Of a stretch of 64,000 nucleotides of DNA, positions 1 to 8,160 are shown one piece after another. The DNA is taken from positions 1 through 64,000 of the forward strand of contig NZ_SMRP01000011.1 in the NCBI RefSeq assembly GCF_004353915.1, in the 5' to 3' direction. Position 1 is the first letter of the stretch. Each line of letters begins with the position of its first letter. The stretch comes from Paraburkholderia silviterrae. Lineage in GTDB: Bacteria; Pseudomonadota; Gammaproteobacteria; Burkholderiales; Burkholderiaceae. Both the position numbers and the translations under genes were made by a program. Below the pieces are notes generated by a model that saw nothing but the letters and a program-made list of their open reading frames with translations, was not told the DNA's origin and ran no database searches.

Positions 1-2288
1 GCCACGGCGGGCGCGCTGGGCCGCGGCGCCGGTGCGCGGGCCGGCGCGCGCGGCGCCTCGGCGGGCGGCTTCGAGGCGAACAGGCCGTCGATCCAGGTCT
101 TGAGCCGATCGCGGAAGGTTTCGAACGCGCCCGGCGTGACCTCGGTCGCGAAGCGCGCACGCGGATCGACAATGCGCGCGCGCAACGCACGCTGGAAGAA
201 GTCGCCGACGATCGGCAACGCGCTGCGCGCGCCCTCGCTCTGGAGCGTGACGCGTCCGTCGTCGAAGCCCACCCACGCGCCCGCCACCAGTTGCGGGTCC
301 ATGAGGATGAACCAGCCGTCCGCGTTGTCCTGGGTCGTGCCGGTCTTGCCGGCCACGTCGGCGCGAATGCCGAAGCGCGTGCGGATGCTCGCGCCCGTGC
401 CGCGATTCACGACGTCGCGCATCGTGTCGAGCAGCGTGCGGTCCGCGGATGCCGAAAGCGCGCGCTCGGGCGAGGCGCTCGCGAATTGCGCGAGCACATT
501 GCCCTTGCTGTCCTCGATGCTGGTGACCATGCGCGGCTCCAGGTACTCGCCATCGTTCGCGATGGTGCTGTACGCCGACACCATCTCCTTCAGCGTGACC
601 GGGCTCGTGCCGAGCGCCAGCGACGGCACCGGGTTCAACTGGCTGTCGCGCACACCCATCGCGCGCGCAAGACGCGCGACTTTGTCCGGGCCCACCGCCT
701 GCATCACCTGTGCCGTGATGCGGTTGCGCGAGAACGCGAGCGCGTCGCGCAGCGTCATCGGCTTGTTGCTGGGCGGCACGTCATCGTTAGGACGCCAGAT
801 CTCACCGCCTTCGAGCGGCATTTCCACGGGCTGGTCGATCAGCGTGTCGGTGGGCTTCGCGCCGTCCGCGAACGCGGCGCCATAGACGAACGCCTTGAAC
901 GTCGAGCCCGGCTGACGCCGCGCCTGCTGCACGTGATCGAACGGCTCGTCGGCGAAGTCGCGGCTGCCCACCCAAGCCTTGATCTGCCCATTGCGCGGAT
1001 CGATCGCGAGGAAGCCGGCCTGCACCGTGGTCTTGTCCTTGCACAGCGCGCGCATGAACGTGCGGTCGGCGGCGAGCTTCTTGAGCGCGTCCTCGTCGCT
1101 TGCGCCCGAATTTGCATCCCCCTCGCGCGCGCTTTTGTAGTCGGGCGTCTCGCGCATGAAGGTCTTGAACAGATCGTTGCCGGCGTAGCAGCCGTTACGC
1201 CCGCTCCATGCACTATTCGCGCTGCCCTGCAGCTGATTGGCGTGCTGCTTGAGCGCGGCAGTGGCCATCGCCTGCAGGCGCGAATCGATCGTTGTCCGCA
1301 CAACGAGTCCATCGGAATAGATGTTGTAGTCGTTACGGTCGGCCCATGCGATCAGCCATTTGCGCAGTTGCTGCGCGAAATGCGGTGCAGGGCCGGGCGG
1401 CTCGGTCTGCCGCTCGAAGTCCAGACGCAGCGGCTTCTTCGAGAGCGTCGCGTACTGCGCGTCGGTGAGCTTGCCGTACTTCACCATCTGGCCGAGCACG
1501 GTGTTGCGCCGCGCGAGCGCGCGCTCGGGATTGATCACCGGGTTGTAGTAGGCGTTGCCCTTGAGCATGCCGGTGAGCGTCGCGCTTTGCAGCACGGTGA
1601 GCTGATCCGCGGAAACGCCGAAGTACGTGCGCGCCGCCATCTCGATGCCGAACGCGTTGTAGAGGAACGGCACCGTGTTCAGATAGGTCTCGAGAATCTG
1701 CGGCTTGCTGTAGACGGCCTCGATCTTGAACGCGGTGATCGCCTCCTTGATCTTGCGCGTGAGCGTGGGCGCGCGGCCGATCTCGTCGGGATAGAGATTG
1801 CGCGCGAGCTGCTGCGTGATGGTCGAGCCGCCCTGGCGCTCGCCCGAGAACGTGTGCAGCGCCGCGCCCGCCGTGCGCTTGAAGTCGATGCCGTGGTGTT
1901 CGTAGAAGCGGTGGTCCTCGGTCGAGATCAGCGCGTCGACCATGTGCGGCGAGATCTGCGAGAGCGGCACCCACTCGCGGTTCGAGGGCTTGAATTCGGC
2001 GAGCAGCTTGCCGTCGGCGGAAAGAATCTGCGCGGGCTGGTCCACCCGCGCCTTGCGGATGTCGCCGATGCCCGGCGTGAACGGAATCAGCACCAGCACA
2101 TAGAGCACGAGCGCCGCAGGCAGCGCGCCGATGGCGATGAGGATGCCGCGCCGGGTGGGATGGCGCAGATGATGAAGGCCCTTGCCTAGCCACGGCCGCA
2201 CGAACGCGCAGACGCGCGACATGAGGGGCTTCAGGCGGGAGGACCATTTCGCGGCTTGAGCGCGGATGAACGACAAGGAACGCTTCAC
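1..2288 (-). CDS. class A penicillin-binding protein (peptidoglycan glycosyltransferase/transpeptidase), 3' end outside the window
   Basis: This bifunctional enzyme polymerises and cross-links peptidoglycan on the periplasmic face of the inner membrane. From a GTG at 2288 there is a basic cytoplasmic stretch and one membrane anchor (about residues 49-70). A family 51 glycosyltransferase domain follows, with EDHRFYEHHG near residue 123 and GGSTITQQLARN. The transpeptidase domain has STFK (nucleophile) near residue 461, SRN as the SxN motif and KTGTT near residue 647. A Pro/Ala-rich tail runs off base 1. The start is uncertain: no clear ribosome site precedes the GTG, and an upstream TTG or the in-frame ATG at 2222 are alternatives. 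It is PBP1-like, but I cannot say which paralogue. Confidence 0.93.
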   Translation of the reverse strand, partial: MKRSLSFIRAQAAKWSSRLKPLMSRVCAFVRPWLGKGLHHLRHPTRRGILIAIGALPAALVLYVLVLIPFTPGIGDIRKARVDQPAQILSADGKLLAEFKPSNREWVPLSQISPHMVDALISTEDHRFYEHHGIDFKRTAGAALHTFSGERQGGSTITQQLARNLYPDEIGRAPTLTRKIKEAITAFKIEAVYSKPQILETYLNTVPFLYNAFGIEMAARTYFGVSADQLTVLQSATLTGMLKGNAYYNPVINPERALARRNTVLGQMVKYGKLTDAQYATLSKKPLRLDFERQTEPPGPAPHFAQQLRKWLIAWADRNDYNIYSDGLVVRTTIDSRLQAMATAALKQHANQLQGSANSAWSGRNGCYAGNDLFKTFMRETPDYKSAREGDANSGASDEDALKKLAADRTFMRALCKDKTTVQAGFLAIDPRNGQIKAWVGSRDFADEPFDHVQQARRQPGSTFKAFVYGAAFADGAKPTDTLIDQPVEMPLEGGEIWRPNDDVPPSNKPMTLRDALAFSRNRITAQVMQAVGPDKVARLARAMGVRDSQLNPVPSLALGTSPVTLKEMVSAYSTIANDGEYLEPRMVTSIEDSKGNVLAQFASASPERALSASADRTLLDTMRDVVNRGTGASIRTRFGIRADVAGKTGTTQDNADGWFILMDPQLVAGAWVGFDDGRVTLQSEGARSALPIVGDFFQRALRARIVDPRARFATEVTPGAFETFRDRLKTWIDGLFASKPPAEAPRAPARAPAPRPSAPAV

Positions 2289-2560
2289 GCGGGGCTTCAG
2301 GGTCGGCTGCCAAAGCGTGCATCGTACCAAAAGTGCCGGGCACGCCTTTTAACGCACCAGTGGCGACACGAACCGCACCATTGCCGCGATTTATGACACG
2401 GCGATGAAATATTTATTCCAGATCGAGGAAGAATCCTCTCCAGTCACAGCCGATTTTCCGGCGGCTGTCGATCCTTACACTCCTGACGCTGCTTGCTGGC
2501 CGACGCCCGCAGCAAGCCCTTTCCAAACGCTACGAAAAAATCGCCTCAGGAGTTTTACAC

Positions 2561-3754
2561 GTGAAAAAGAACGCCCCCTCGCTCGCCAGGACCGCCGCGC
2601 TCGGCGCTGCAGTGACCACCGCTGTTGGCCTCATCGGCGCCCTCGCCCCGAGCGTCGCGCACGCGCAAAGCTCGGTCACGCTCTACGGCCTGATCGACGC
2701 CGGCATCATGTACACGAACAACGTCGCGAACGGCAAGTCGGGCAGCGCGCTCTGGCAGGCGACGAGCGGCAACGTCAACGGCAGCCGCTTCGGCGTGCGC
2801 GGCAGCGAAGACCTGGGCGGCGGATTGCATGCCGTGTTCGTGCTCGAAAACGGCTTCAACGTGCAGAACGGCAAGCTCGGCCAGGACGGCCGCATGTTCG
2901 GCCGCCAGGCCTACGTGGGACTCGCGAGCGACCAGTTCGGCACGCTCACGCTCGGCCGCCAGTACGACGAACTGGTGGACTTCGTCTCGCCGCTCTCGGC
3001 CACCGCGGGCACGTTCGGCGACACGGGCTTCGCGCATCCGTTCGACAACGACAACCTCAACCACTCGCTGCGCATCAACAACGCCGTCAAGTACACGAGC
3101 AACAGCTATGGCGGCTTGAAGTTCGGCGCGTTGTACGCGTTCTCGAACCAGCCCGACTTCGCGGCCAACCGCGTCTACAGCTTTGGCGCGAGCTACAACA
3201 ACGGCCCACTCGCCGTGGCCGCCGGCTATCTGCAGATGAACGGCACGCAAGGCGCGAATGCGAGCAGCCCGGGCGCGGTCGATCTCGCCGAGTCGGCGGC
3301 CAACGGCAAGGGCGGCTTCTCGCTCGGCGCGGACCGCCTGCGCTCGTTCGGCGGCGGCCTGAACTACAGCTTCGGCCCGGCCACGGCCGGCTTCGTGTTC
3401 ACGCGCAGCGAGTACTCGGGCACGAACGCGTTCGGCTCGCAGGGCGGCGACATGAGCTTCAACAACTACGAAGTGAACGGCAAGTACCAGCTGAACCCGG
3501 CCTGGAGCCTCGGCCTCGCCTATACCTACACCGACGGCCACGTGGACCGCACGAGCTGGGGCGCCGATCCGAAGTGGCAGCAGGTGGATGCGCAGGTGGT
3601 CTATCGACTCTCGAAGCGCACCGACCTCTACGCCGAAGCGATGTACCAGCACGCCACGGGCCACAACTACGTGGCGTTCATCAACACGGCGGGCGGCGCT
3701 TCGTCGACGGCGAATCAGGTAGTGGGCACGGTCGGCCTGCGCGCGCGCTTCTAA
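2561..3754 (+). CDS. Gram-negative porin (Burkholderiales general porin type)
   Basis: This is an outer-membrane trimeric beta-barrel for diffusion of small hydrophilic solutes. The 397-residue product has a signal peptide ending AHA after residue 35. The mature start SSVTLYGLIDAG is the signature first strand of Burkholderiales porins. SRFGVRGSEDLGGG, the repeated LTLGRQYD/YTSNSYGG strands and a terminal Phe (RARF) suit recognition by the BAM complex. The start is GTG, supported by an AGGAG ribosome site about 9 bases upstream; no better ATG exists. It stands alone and ends 9 bp from a convergent gene. The substrate cannot be told from sequence. Confidence 0.96.
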   Translation: MKKNAPSLARTAALGAAVTTAVGLIGALAPSVAHAQSSVTLYGLIDAGIMYTNNVANGKSGSALWQATSGNVNGSRFGVRGSEDLGGGLHAVFVLENGFNVQNGKLGQDGRMFGRQAYVGLASDQFGTLTLGRQYDELVDFVSPLSATAGTFGDTGFAHPFDNDNLNHSLRINNAVKYTSNSYGGLKFGALYAFSNQPDFAANRVYSFGASYNNGPLAVAAGYLQMNGTQGANASSPGAVDLAESAANGKGGFSLGADRLRSFGGGLNYSFGPATAGFVFTRSEYSGTNAFGSQGGDMSFNNYEVNGKYQLNPAWSLGLAYTYTDGHVDRTSWGADPKWQQVDAQVVYRLSKRTDLYAEAMYQHATGHNYVAFINTAGGASSTANQVVGTVGLRARF

Positions 3755-3763
3755 GGCGCGGCG

Positions 3764-4063
3764 CTAGACCAGCACCAGCGACAGCGCGATCGAGATCCAC
3801 ACCGCGCACGCGCCCGCCAGAAAGGCGCGGCGCGCGAGCAGGAAGCGCGTCTCGTCGCCCGCCTTCTGGGGCGACGTGGCGAGCCAGGGCACGCTGCCGA
3901 GACAGGCGAAGCCCGCCAGCGCGAGCACGACGATCACGCGGTCGCCAAGGCGCCACGGCACTGGCTCGTGCAAGCCCCAGTAGCCGAGAAAGATCATGCC
4001 GATGGAAAACATCGTCGATGCCGCCGAGCTGAGCGCCACGACCGATCCGGTCGGAGATTGCAT
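3764..4063 (-). CDS. small three-helix membrane protein, function unknown
   Basis: I do not recognise this 99-residue protein. It has three hydrophobic segments at about residues 13-31, 43-62 and 80-99, with a short charged loop (SPQKAGDETR) between the second and third. That pattern fits a small inner-membrane protein. I chose the ATG at 4063 because GGGGAG lies about 8 bases upstream. A longer reading to 4162 adds a basic stretch with no ribosome site. The gene is convergent with the porin and tail-to-tail by only 9 bp. Confidence 0.7.
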   Translation of the reverse strand: MQSPTGSVVALSSAASTMFSIGMIFLGYWGLHEPVPWRLGDRVIVVLALAGFACLGSVPWLATSPQKAGDETRFLLARRAFLAGACAVWISIALSLVLV

Positions 4064-4194
4064 GGACTGTCTCCCCTCGCGCGAGACGCGCTGTGTGGGC
4101 CATTGCGGGTGGATTGCGGGTGATTTGCGGGCCATTATCGGCGCGCGCAGCGGCGGCGGCAACGCGCCCGCCAGGCCCGCCAGGCATTACGCAT

Positions 4195-4809
4195 TCAGGC
4201 CGTGGGCCGCACCATCTCGAACATCTCGCCGATCTGCGCGTAGTCGGCGCGATAGCCCGCGCGCATGATGGGCTGCGCGGCATGGGTGTCGAAAAGCCCG
4301 TCTTTCAGAAACTGCTGCTGGATGTGCACGCCCACGACCTGGCCGAGCGCGAGCCAGTTGTCCATGGGCGAGCCATCGAGTGCATTCAGACGCACGATCT
4401 GCAGCAGCTTGCATTCGAGCGCGGCCGGCGCCTCGGCCACGTGCGGCACCGCCACGTTGCGGCCCGGCGCGGGCGTGAGGCCGGCGAGCGCGAACTCGTC
4501 GATCTCGGCGGCCACGGGCGCGGAGCTGCGATTCATCTGCTCGGCCAGCGGGCGCGACGCGAGATTCCAGACGAACTCACCCGTCGCCTCGATATTGGCG
4601 ATGCTGTCCTTGCGGCCTTCGCTGCTAAAGCCGATCACGGCCGGGAACGTGGCGAACGCGCCGAAGAAGCTGTACGGCGCGAGGTTCAGCACGCCGTCCG
4701 GCGAGCGGCTCGAGATCCAGCCGATCAGGCGCGGCGCGACGATCGCCTTGAACGGGTCGTGCGGCAGGCCGTGGCCAGTGGCGGGGTCGTAGAAGTAGGT
4801 GTCGGGCAT
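4195..4809 (-). CDS. flavin reductase family protein (FMN-binding split barrel)
   Basis: The 204-residue protein belongs to the DIM6/NTAB flavin-reductase-like family. These bind FMN in a split barrel and reduce free flavin, or serve as the reductase part of two-component monooxygenases. Family features are FKAIVAPRLIGWISS near residue 20, LNLAPYSFFGAF near 42 and the FVWNLAS strand near 78. Length is typical. It is a single gene whose partner oxygenase is not adjacent, so the substrate pathway is unknown. After its stop two copies of a 9-base CCTGGCGGG unit follow. Confidence 0.88.
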   Translation of the reverse strand: MPDTYFYDPATGHGLPHDPFKAIVAPRLIGWISSRSPDGVLNLAPYSFFGAFATFPAVIGFSSEGRKDSIANIEATGEFVWNLASRPLAEQMNRSSAPVAAEIDEFALAGLTPAPGRNVAVPHVAEAPAALECKLLQIVRLNALDGSPMDNWLALGQVVGVHIQQQFLKDGLFDTHAAQPIMRAGYRADYAQIGEMFEMVRPTA

Positions 4810-4886
4810 GGTGATTGGAGGGGGTTCTGGCGGCTGACACTATGACACGAGGCGGGGAAAGGCGCTGACGGTGGATGGGCGGGTAT

Positions 4887-5040
4887 TTATCCACAGATTT
4901 TGTTGAGAGCCCTGTGGGCAACACCGGGAAATCGAAGCCAGGTGATTGATCCGAAAGGACTAACTGCCAGATACCGCATCGCAGGCGCGCGCGGAGCCTG
5001 GCGGGTTTTCCACAGATTTTGTTGAGAGCCCTGTGGACAA
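4887..5040. repeat. duplicated block of DnaA-box-like inverted pairs in a gene-free interval
   Basis: A 31-base sequence occurs at 4891-4921 and 5010-5040 with one mismatch. Each copy is bounded by DnaA-box-like nonamers facing one another: TTATCCACA (4887-4895) with TGTGGGCAA (4913-4921), and TTTTCCACA (5006-5014) with TGTGGACAA (5032-5040). The bases after each copy also resemble one another, suggesting a tandem duplication of about 119 bp. The whole gap 4810-5349 holds no convincing gene. TTATCCACA matches the DnaA consensus exactly; whether DnaA binds here is inference. Confidence 0.6.
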
Positions 5041-5242
5041 GCTCTGGGCGGTTCACCCAAGTGACTGTCACCAAAGGGAAATCGCGTCGTGCGCGTTGGC
5101 CGCCGCCCATAGGGCGCGTCGCGCCTTCTTTGGGCGTGGGGAAGCCATGCAGACAACGAGGCCATTAAATCTGCATAACGAAGTATTTGTCCCGCATGCC
5201 GTTCGCCGGATGTGCGGGTACGCGCTCAGGCCAGACGCAACA

Positions 5243-5275
5243 AAGCCGGCTCTCTTGCAAGAACCGGCTTCATTT
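5243..5275 (-). terminator. probable intrinsic terminator of the small gene at 5350-5505
   Basis: AAGCCGG (5243-5249) and CCGGCTT (5264-5270) form a 7-bp stem. Read on the minus strand the hairpin is followed by a short T-rich stretch (TTTGTT). It lies about 80 bases past the stop of the 51-residue gene. Confidence 0.55.
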
Positions 5276-5349
5276 GATGTAACGACTGTTGGAGCGATCG
5301 ATCAGAGCGGCGCGGATGGCGGCGCTCTTAAGCTCCCGATGCGGCGAGA

Positions 5350-5505
5350 TTAGTCGCGCGGCAGGCTGTAAGGCGTGTAGTGCGAGCGGCGGACGCGTTC
5401 TGCTTCGCGGTGACGCGCTGCATACGAATATTCGGCATCCATCGGCAGGTACGGCGACGCGAAGAGGTCGTTCACCTTTTGGAGAATTGCAAGAATGAAG
5501 CTCAT
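5350..5505 (-). CDS. 51-residue conserved-looking small protein
   Basis: This short gene encodes a product beginning MSFILAILQKVNDLF and ending HYTPYSLPRD. It has a hydrophobic N-terminus, a central YLPMDAEYSYAARHR stretch and a basic, Arg-rich second half (REAERVRRS). The ATG at 5505 has GGGAG 5-6 bases upstream. It also has its own TATAAT promoter flanked by two AGGG-N4-CCCT boxes (5532-5572) and a downstream terminator. A complete transcription unit of this kind argues that it is a real, well expressed gene. No function can be assigned; small size and basic charge would allow a nucleic-acid- or membrane-associated role. Confidence 0.75.
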   Translation of the reverse strand: MSFILAILQKVNDLFASPYLPMDAEYSYAARHREAERVRRSHYTPYSLPRD

Positions 5506-5531
5506 GGTGACTCCCGGTTAGACAAGCTTTA

Positions 5532-5572
5532 AGGGTTTTCCCTAGGAACAGATGCATTATAGGGTTTTCCCT
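5532..5572 (-). promoter_or_regulatory. promoter with twin AGGG-N4-CCCT boxes
   Basis: On the minus strand a perfect TATAAT (5556-5561) is preceded by one AGGGAAAACCCT box (5561-5572) in the spacer. A second identical box follows at 5532-5543, just past the expected start point. The -35 region is poor. Boxes on both sides of a -10 element fit an activator or repressor site pair. Confidence 0.6.
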
Positions 5573-5708
5573 AGTTCGACGCTAGTGCAGTGCAACAAAA
5601 AACCTGCGGCGGCGCGTCGCAGCTTGATGGCAGGCCACCCATGCGTTGCATCAGCACAACACATGGGGGCCAGAATTTTAGGGGTCGAAACGAAGGAGGG
5701 ATCGCAGA

Positions 5709-7049
5709 TCAGCTTTTCGACGCAGCCTGACGGGAGGGGGCGGCGTGCTGCGGATGCGACTTGGACGAACTGCTGCTCGCAGCGCGCGATGCGGACTTTT
5801 CCGGCGATTTCGGCGCCTTGGTCACCCGCGCGGCACGGCGCTGCGGCGTTGCAGCCGGCTGTGCAGGCCCCGCACCCGTCGCAGCCGCAGCCGGCTGCGG
5901 CATCGGCGCCACCGCCGCAGTGGCCGGCGCGGCAAGACGCGCCGCAACGCTGTCGAGCGCTGCCTGCTGGTTCTGCATCAGCACGTCGAAGCGCTGCTGT
6001 TGCGCCGCCGTATCGGCCGAGAGGCTCGCAAGCAGGAGTGTCTGCGCAATCGCCACGCCCGCCGTCACCACGAGTGCGGCAACGGCCGCCGTCAACAGCC
6101 ACTTCGTCCTGCGCGTTTGCGCGGCCATCGCCGCGACGATCTCGGTCGGCAACGCGGCCATGGCGCGCTCGGCACCGAGACTTGCCGCGTGCTCGGGCAC
6201 GAAGCCGTGGAGCGCCGCGTCGACGTCCGCGGCATGCACCACCGAGATCATGCGCGCGGGATTGCCCGTGGTACTCGTGGCCGCGTAGGAGACGCCGCTC
6301 GCCGGCAATGGCACGGCGGCCGGTTCGTTGGCTGCGCCGTGCACGCCGGGCGCGGGTTCGGGCGCAGGTGGGGTCGGCTCCTGCGTGGCCACCGCTTCAG
6401 GTTCCGGCGACATGTTGGCTGTGGCGGCCGTGGCGGCCGTGGTGGCCGTGGTGGCCGTGGTGGCCGTGGTGGCCGCAGTAGCCGCAGTAGCCGCGGTAGC
6501 CGCGGTAGCCCCTGTAGCCGCTGTAGCCGCTGTAGCCGCCAATTGCTCCATTTGCGCCACCGCACCTGACACGTCATGCGGTCCCGGCGCACCGGGCGCC
6601 AGAACCGCCGTCCCTGATGCTTGCGTACTTGCGGCCCCGTCGTTCGGCCGGTCCGGCTCCGCCGCCTCGCGCTCCGTCGCGGCAGCGGGCTGCGGCGCTT
6701 CGCTGTGCGCGCAAGCCGCCGCCGGTTCGTCCGGGCCGCCGCCGGGGTTCGCGGCATCCTCCACCGGCTCGGCTGCCGCCTTCGTGCGTGGCGCGCGCCG
6801 CTCGGGCGCCGCACGGCGTTCCTTCGCGCTTGCGGCCTGCGCCGCACCTTCCGCTTCGAGCTCTAGCACTGGCTCACGGCCTTCGCCAAAGAGATCGAGC
6901 GTGAGCGCACTGCCGGGCTCCACCGCCTCGGTGTCCGCTGACCGGCTGGCTTCGGTGTCGGTGAAAGGCGTCGGTGTTCGACGCCGGGACGGCGCGCTGC
7001 GCGCAACGCGTCCGGGATTGGAGGGTTCGTTTTCTGCGTGTTCGGCCAT
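5709..7049 (-). CDS. large low-complexity protein with one membrane segment, function unknown
   Basis: The 446-residue product is dominated by Ala, Pro, Glu and Thr. Residues 1-170 are acidic and probably disordered. A run of Ala-Ala-Thr/Ala-Thr-Thr triplets follows (about 171-210), encoded by 13 tandem 9-bp units. One clear transmembrane segment lies near residues 320-342 (LLTAAVAALVVTAGVAIAQ), then a short helical stretch and a basic Ser/Lys/Arg tail. The layout suggests a single-pass membrane protein with a long cytoplasmic or periplasmic disordered arm. I chose this frame because the membrane segment and charge pattern are coherent only here. It lies in the same direction as the downstream 51-residue gene but has a separate promoter region. 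Confidence 0.72.
   Translation of the reverse strand: MAEHAENEPSNPGRVARSAPSRRRTPTPFTDTEASRSADTEAVEPGSALTLDLFGEGREPVLELEAEGAAQAASAKERRAAPERRAPRTKAAAEPVEDAANPGGGPDEPAAACAHSEAPQPAAATEREAAEPDRPNDGAASTQASGTAVLAPGAPGPHDVSGAVAQMEQLAATAATAATGATAATAATAATAATTATTATTATTAATAATANMSPEPEAVATQEPTPPAPEPAPGVHGAANEPAAVPLPASGVSYAATSTTGNPARMISVVHAADVDAALHGFVPEHAASLGAERAMAALPTEIVAAMAAQTRRTKWLLTAAVAALVVTAGVAIAQTLLLASLSADTAAQQQRFDVLMQNQQAALDSVAARLAAPATAAVAPMPQPAAAATGAGPAQPAATPQRRAARVTKAPKSPEKSASRAASSSSSKSHPQHAAPSRQAASKS
6421..6540. repeat. 9-bp tandem repeat inside the low-complexity gene
   Basis: Thirteen units of GTGGCGGCC-like sequence (variants GTGGTGGCC, GCAGTAGCC, GCGGTAGCC, GCTGTAGCC) run for 117 bases. They keep reading frame and encode Ala/Thr triplets. 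Neighbouring units are most alike, as expected from slippage. Confidence 0.9.
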
Positions 7050-7234
7050 GGATCGACGATGAGACTCGCTTCAGGTGAACTCGCGTCGCGCGTCGGTCAC
7101 GCCTGGCCGCAACGTGACAGCCGCGTTTCGCTCCTCGGACGCGCGTCCTCAAGACCCCGCGCGCCGCTGGTCAGGCATCTTAGCCGCAAACGTTAAACCT
7201 GTAAGCCCCTCGACTGTGAACCATGCGTGACGGA

Positions 7235-7921
7235 TCAACCTTGCGCGTCGTCCTCGCGAAACTCCTTGACGACAGCCAGCCGCCGCAGCGCCGTGCAGAT
7301 CGCCTCGTACTCCATCGAAGAGACGCGGCTCAGCACGATCATCACCTCGTCGAGCTCGGGCGAATCGTCGCTCTGCTGGACCACGAACTGCTTCACGCGC
7401 GGGCTGGACGTGCCCAGCGCGTCATGCAGCAAATGGAAGGTGAGCGCACCGCGCTCGACCAGCAGCGAAATGCGCCGGCGCTGCCGGAACGTGATGAAGC
7501 GCCGCTCGAGCGGCTTGATGCCCGCGAGGATGATGAGAATGATGATGGTGGCCGAGATCGCAGCCGTATAGAGGCCGCCGCCCACCGCGAGACCGACGGC
7601 CGCCACCGACCACAGGCTCGCGGCCGTCGTCAGGCCGCGCACGATCTCGCCGCGCAGCAGGATCGAGCCGGCGCCGAGAAAGCCGATGCCGGAAACCACC
7701 TGGGCGGCCATCCGCGAGGGGTCGAGCACGACGTGCTCGCCGCCGAGCGCATCGGCAAAGCCGAACGCGGAGACGATCATGATGAGCGCCGACCCCACGC
7801 AGACCAGCATGTGCGTGCGCAGCCCCGCAGCCCACGACAGACGTTCGCGCTCGAAGCCGATCACGCTGCCGAGCGCGGCGGCCAGCACCAGCCGCGAAAT
7901 GAGTTCGATGTTGCCGAGCAT
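7235..7921 (-). CDS. MgtC/SapB family membrane protein
   Basis: The 228-residue protein has the MgtC N-terminal membrane domain: GSVIGFERE near residue 18, a conserved RTHMLVCVGSAL segment near 35, and VVSGIGFLGAGSIL followed by RGLTTAASLW near 75-105. A cytoplasmic ACT-like C-terminal domain follows from about 145. Family members affect magnesium adaptation and ATP-synthase activity in some pathogens; many relatives have no known role. The ATG has AAGGAG 10 bases upstream. The leader is unusual: it contains a hairpin/repeat element (7943-8040) described separately. Confidence 0.93.
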   Translation of the reverse strand: MLGNIELISRLVLAAALGSVIGFERERLSWAAGLRTHMLVCVGSALIMIVSAFGFADALGGEHVVLDPSRMAAQVVSGIGFLGAGSILLRGEIVRGLTTAASLWSVAAVGLAVGGGLYTAAISATIIILIILAGIKPLERRFITFRQRRRISLLVERGALTFHLLHDALGTSSPRVKQFVVQQSDDSPELDEVMIVLSRVSSMEYEAICTALRRLAVVKEFREDDAQG

Positions 7922-7942
7922 GGTTGTCGCTCTCCTTTGTCG

Positions 7943-8040
7943 ACCGGAGTTAGTGCCTTAGCACTTTGCGATCCGGAGTTAGTGCTTTAGCGCTTACTCC
8001 GGTCCCACGCAGAGCGCTCCGGTCCCACGCAAAGCGCTCT
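7943..8040 (-). promoter_or_regulatory. TGCRTGG-hairpin intergenic element, copy 1 (mgtC-like leader)
   Basis: CCGGAGT (7973-7979) pairs with ACTCCGG (7996-8002) around an inner AGTGCT/AGCGCT stem. A half copy lies at 7944-7965 nearer mgtC. Next to the hairpin a 20-bp unit (CCGGTCCCACGC plus AGAGCGCT or AAAGCGCT) occurs twice in tandem at 7999-8018 and 8019-8038. The same layout appears at 28183-28270 and 46561-46606. Confidence 0.65.
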
Positions 8041-8160
8041 CGTGGATGTGCGCCGCGTGTCATGCATCGTACGCCGCATAATCGAGACAGACTGGCCCCG
8101 GCGTACAATCGCGGACACCCTGTTTTCCTCGTGCCGGCGCCTTGCGCGCCCACGTCTTTC

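Noticed and set aside
291..2189. A 632-codon open frame on the plus strand
   Set aside because: It is the antisense shadow of the penicillin-binding protein; its translation is Arg/His/Ala-rich without domains, a common effect of high GC.
2404..4032. A 542-codon plus-strand frame overlapping the porin
   Set aside because: The porin in the adjacent frame has signal peptide, strand motifs and ribosome site; this frame has none.
4887..5040. Possible chromosome or plasmid origin
   Set aside because: DnaA-like sites are present, but there is no replication or partition gene and no clear AT-rich unwinding region next to them; kept only as a DnaA-site candidate.
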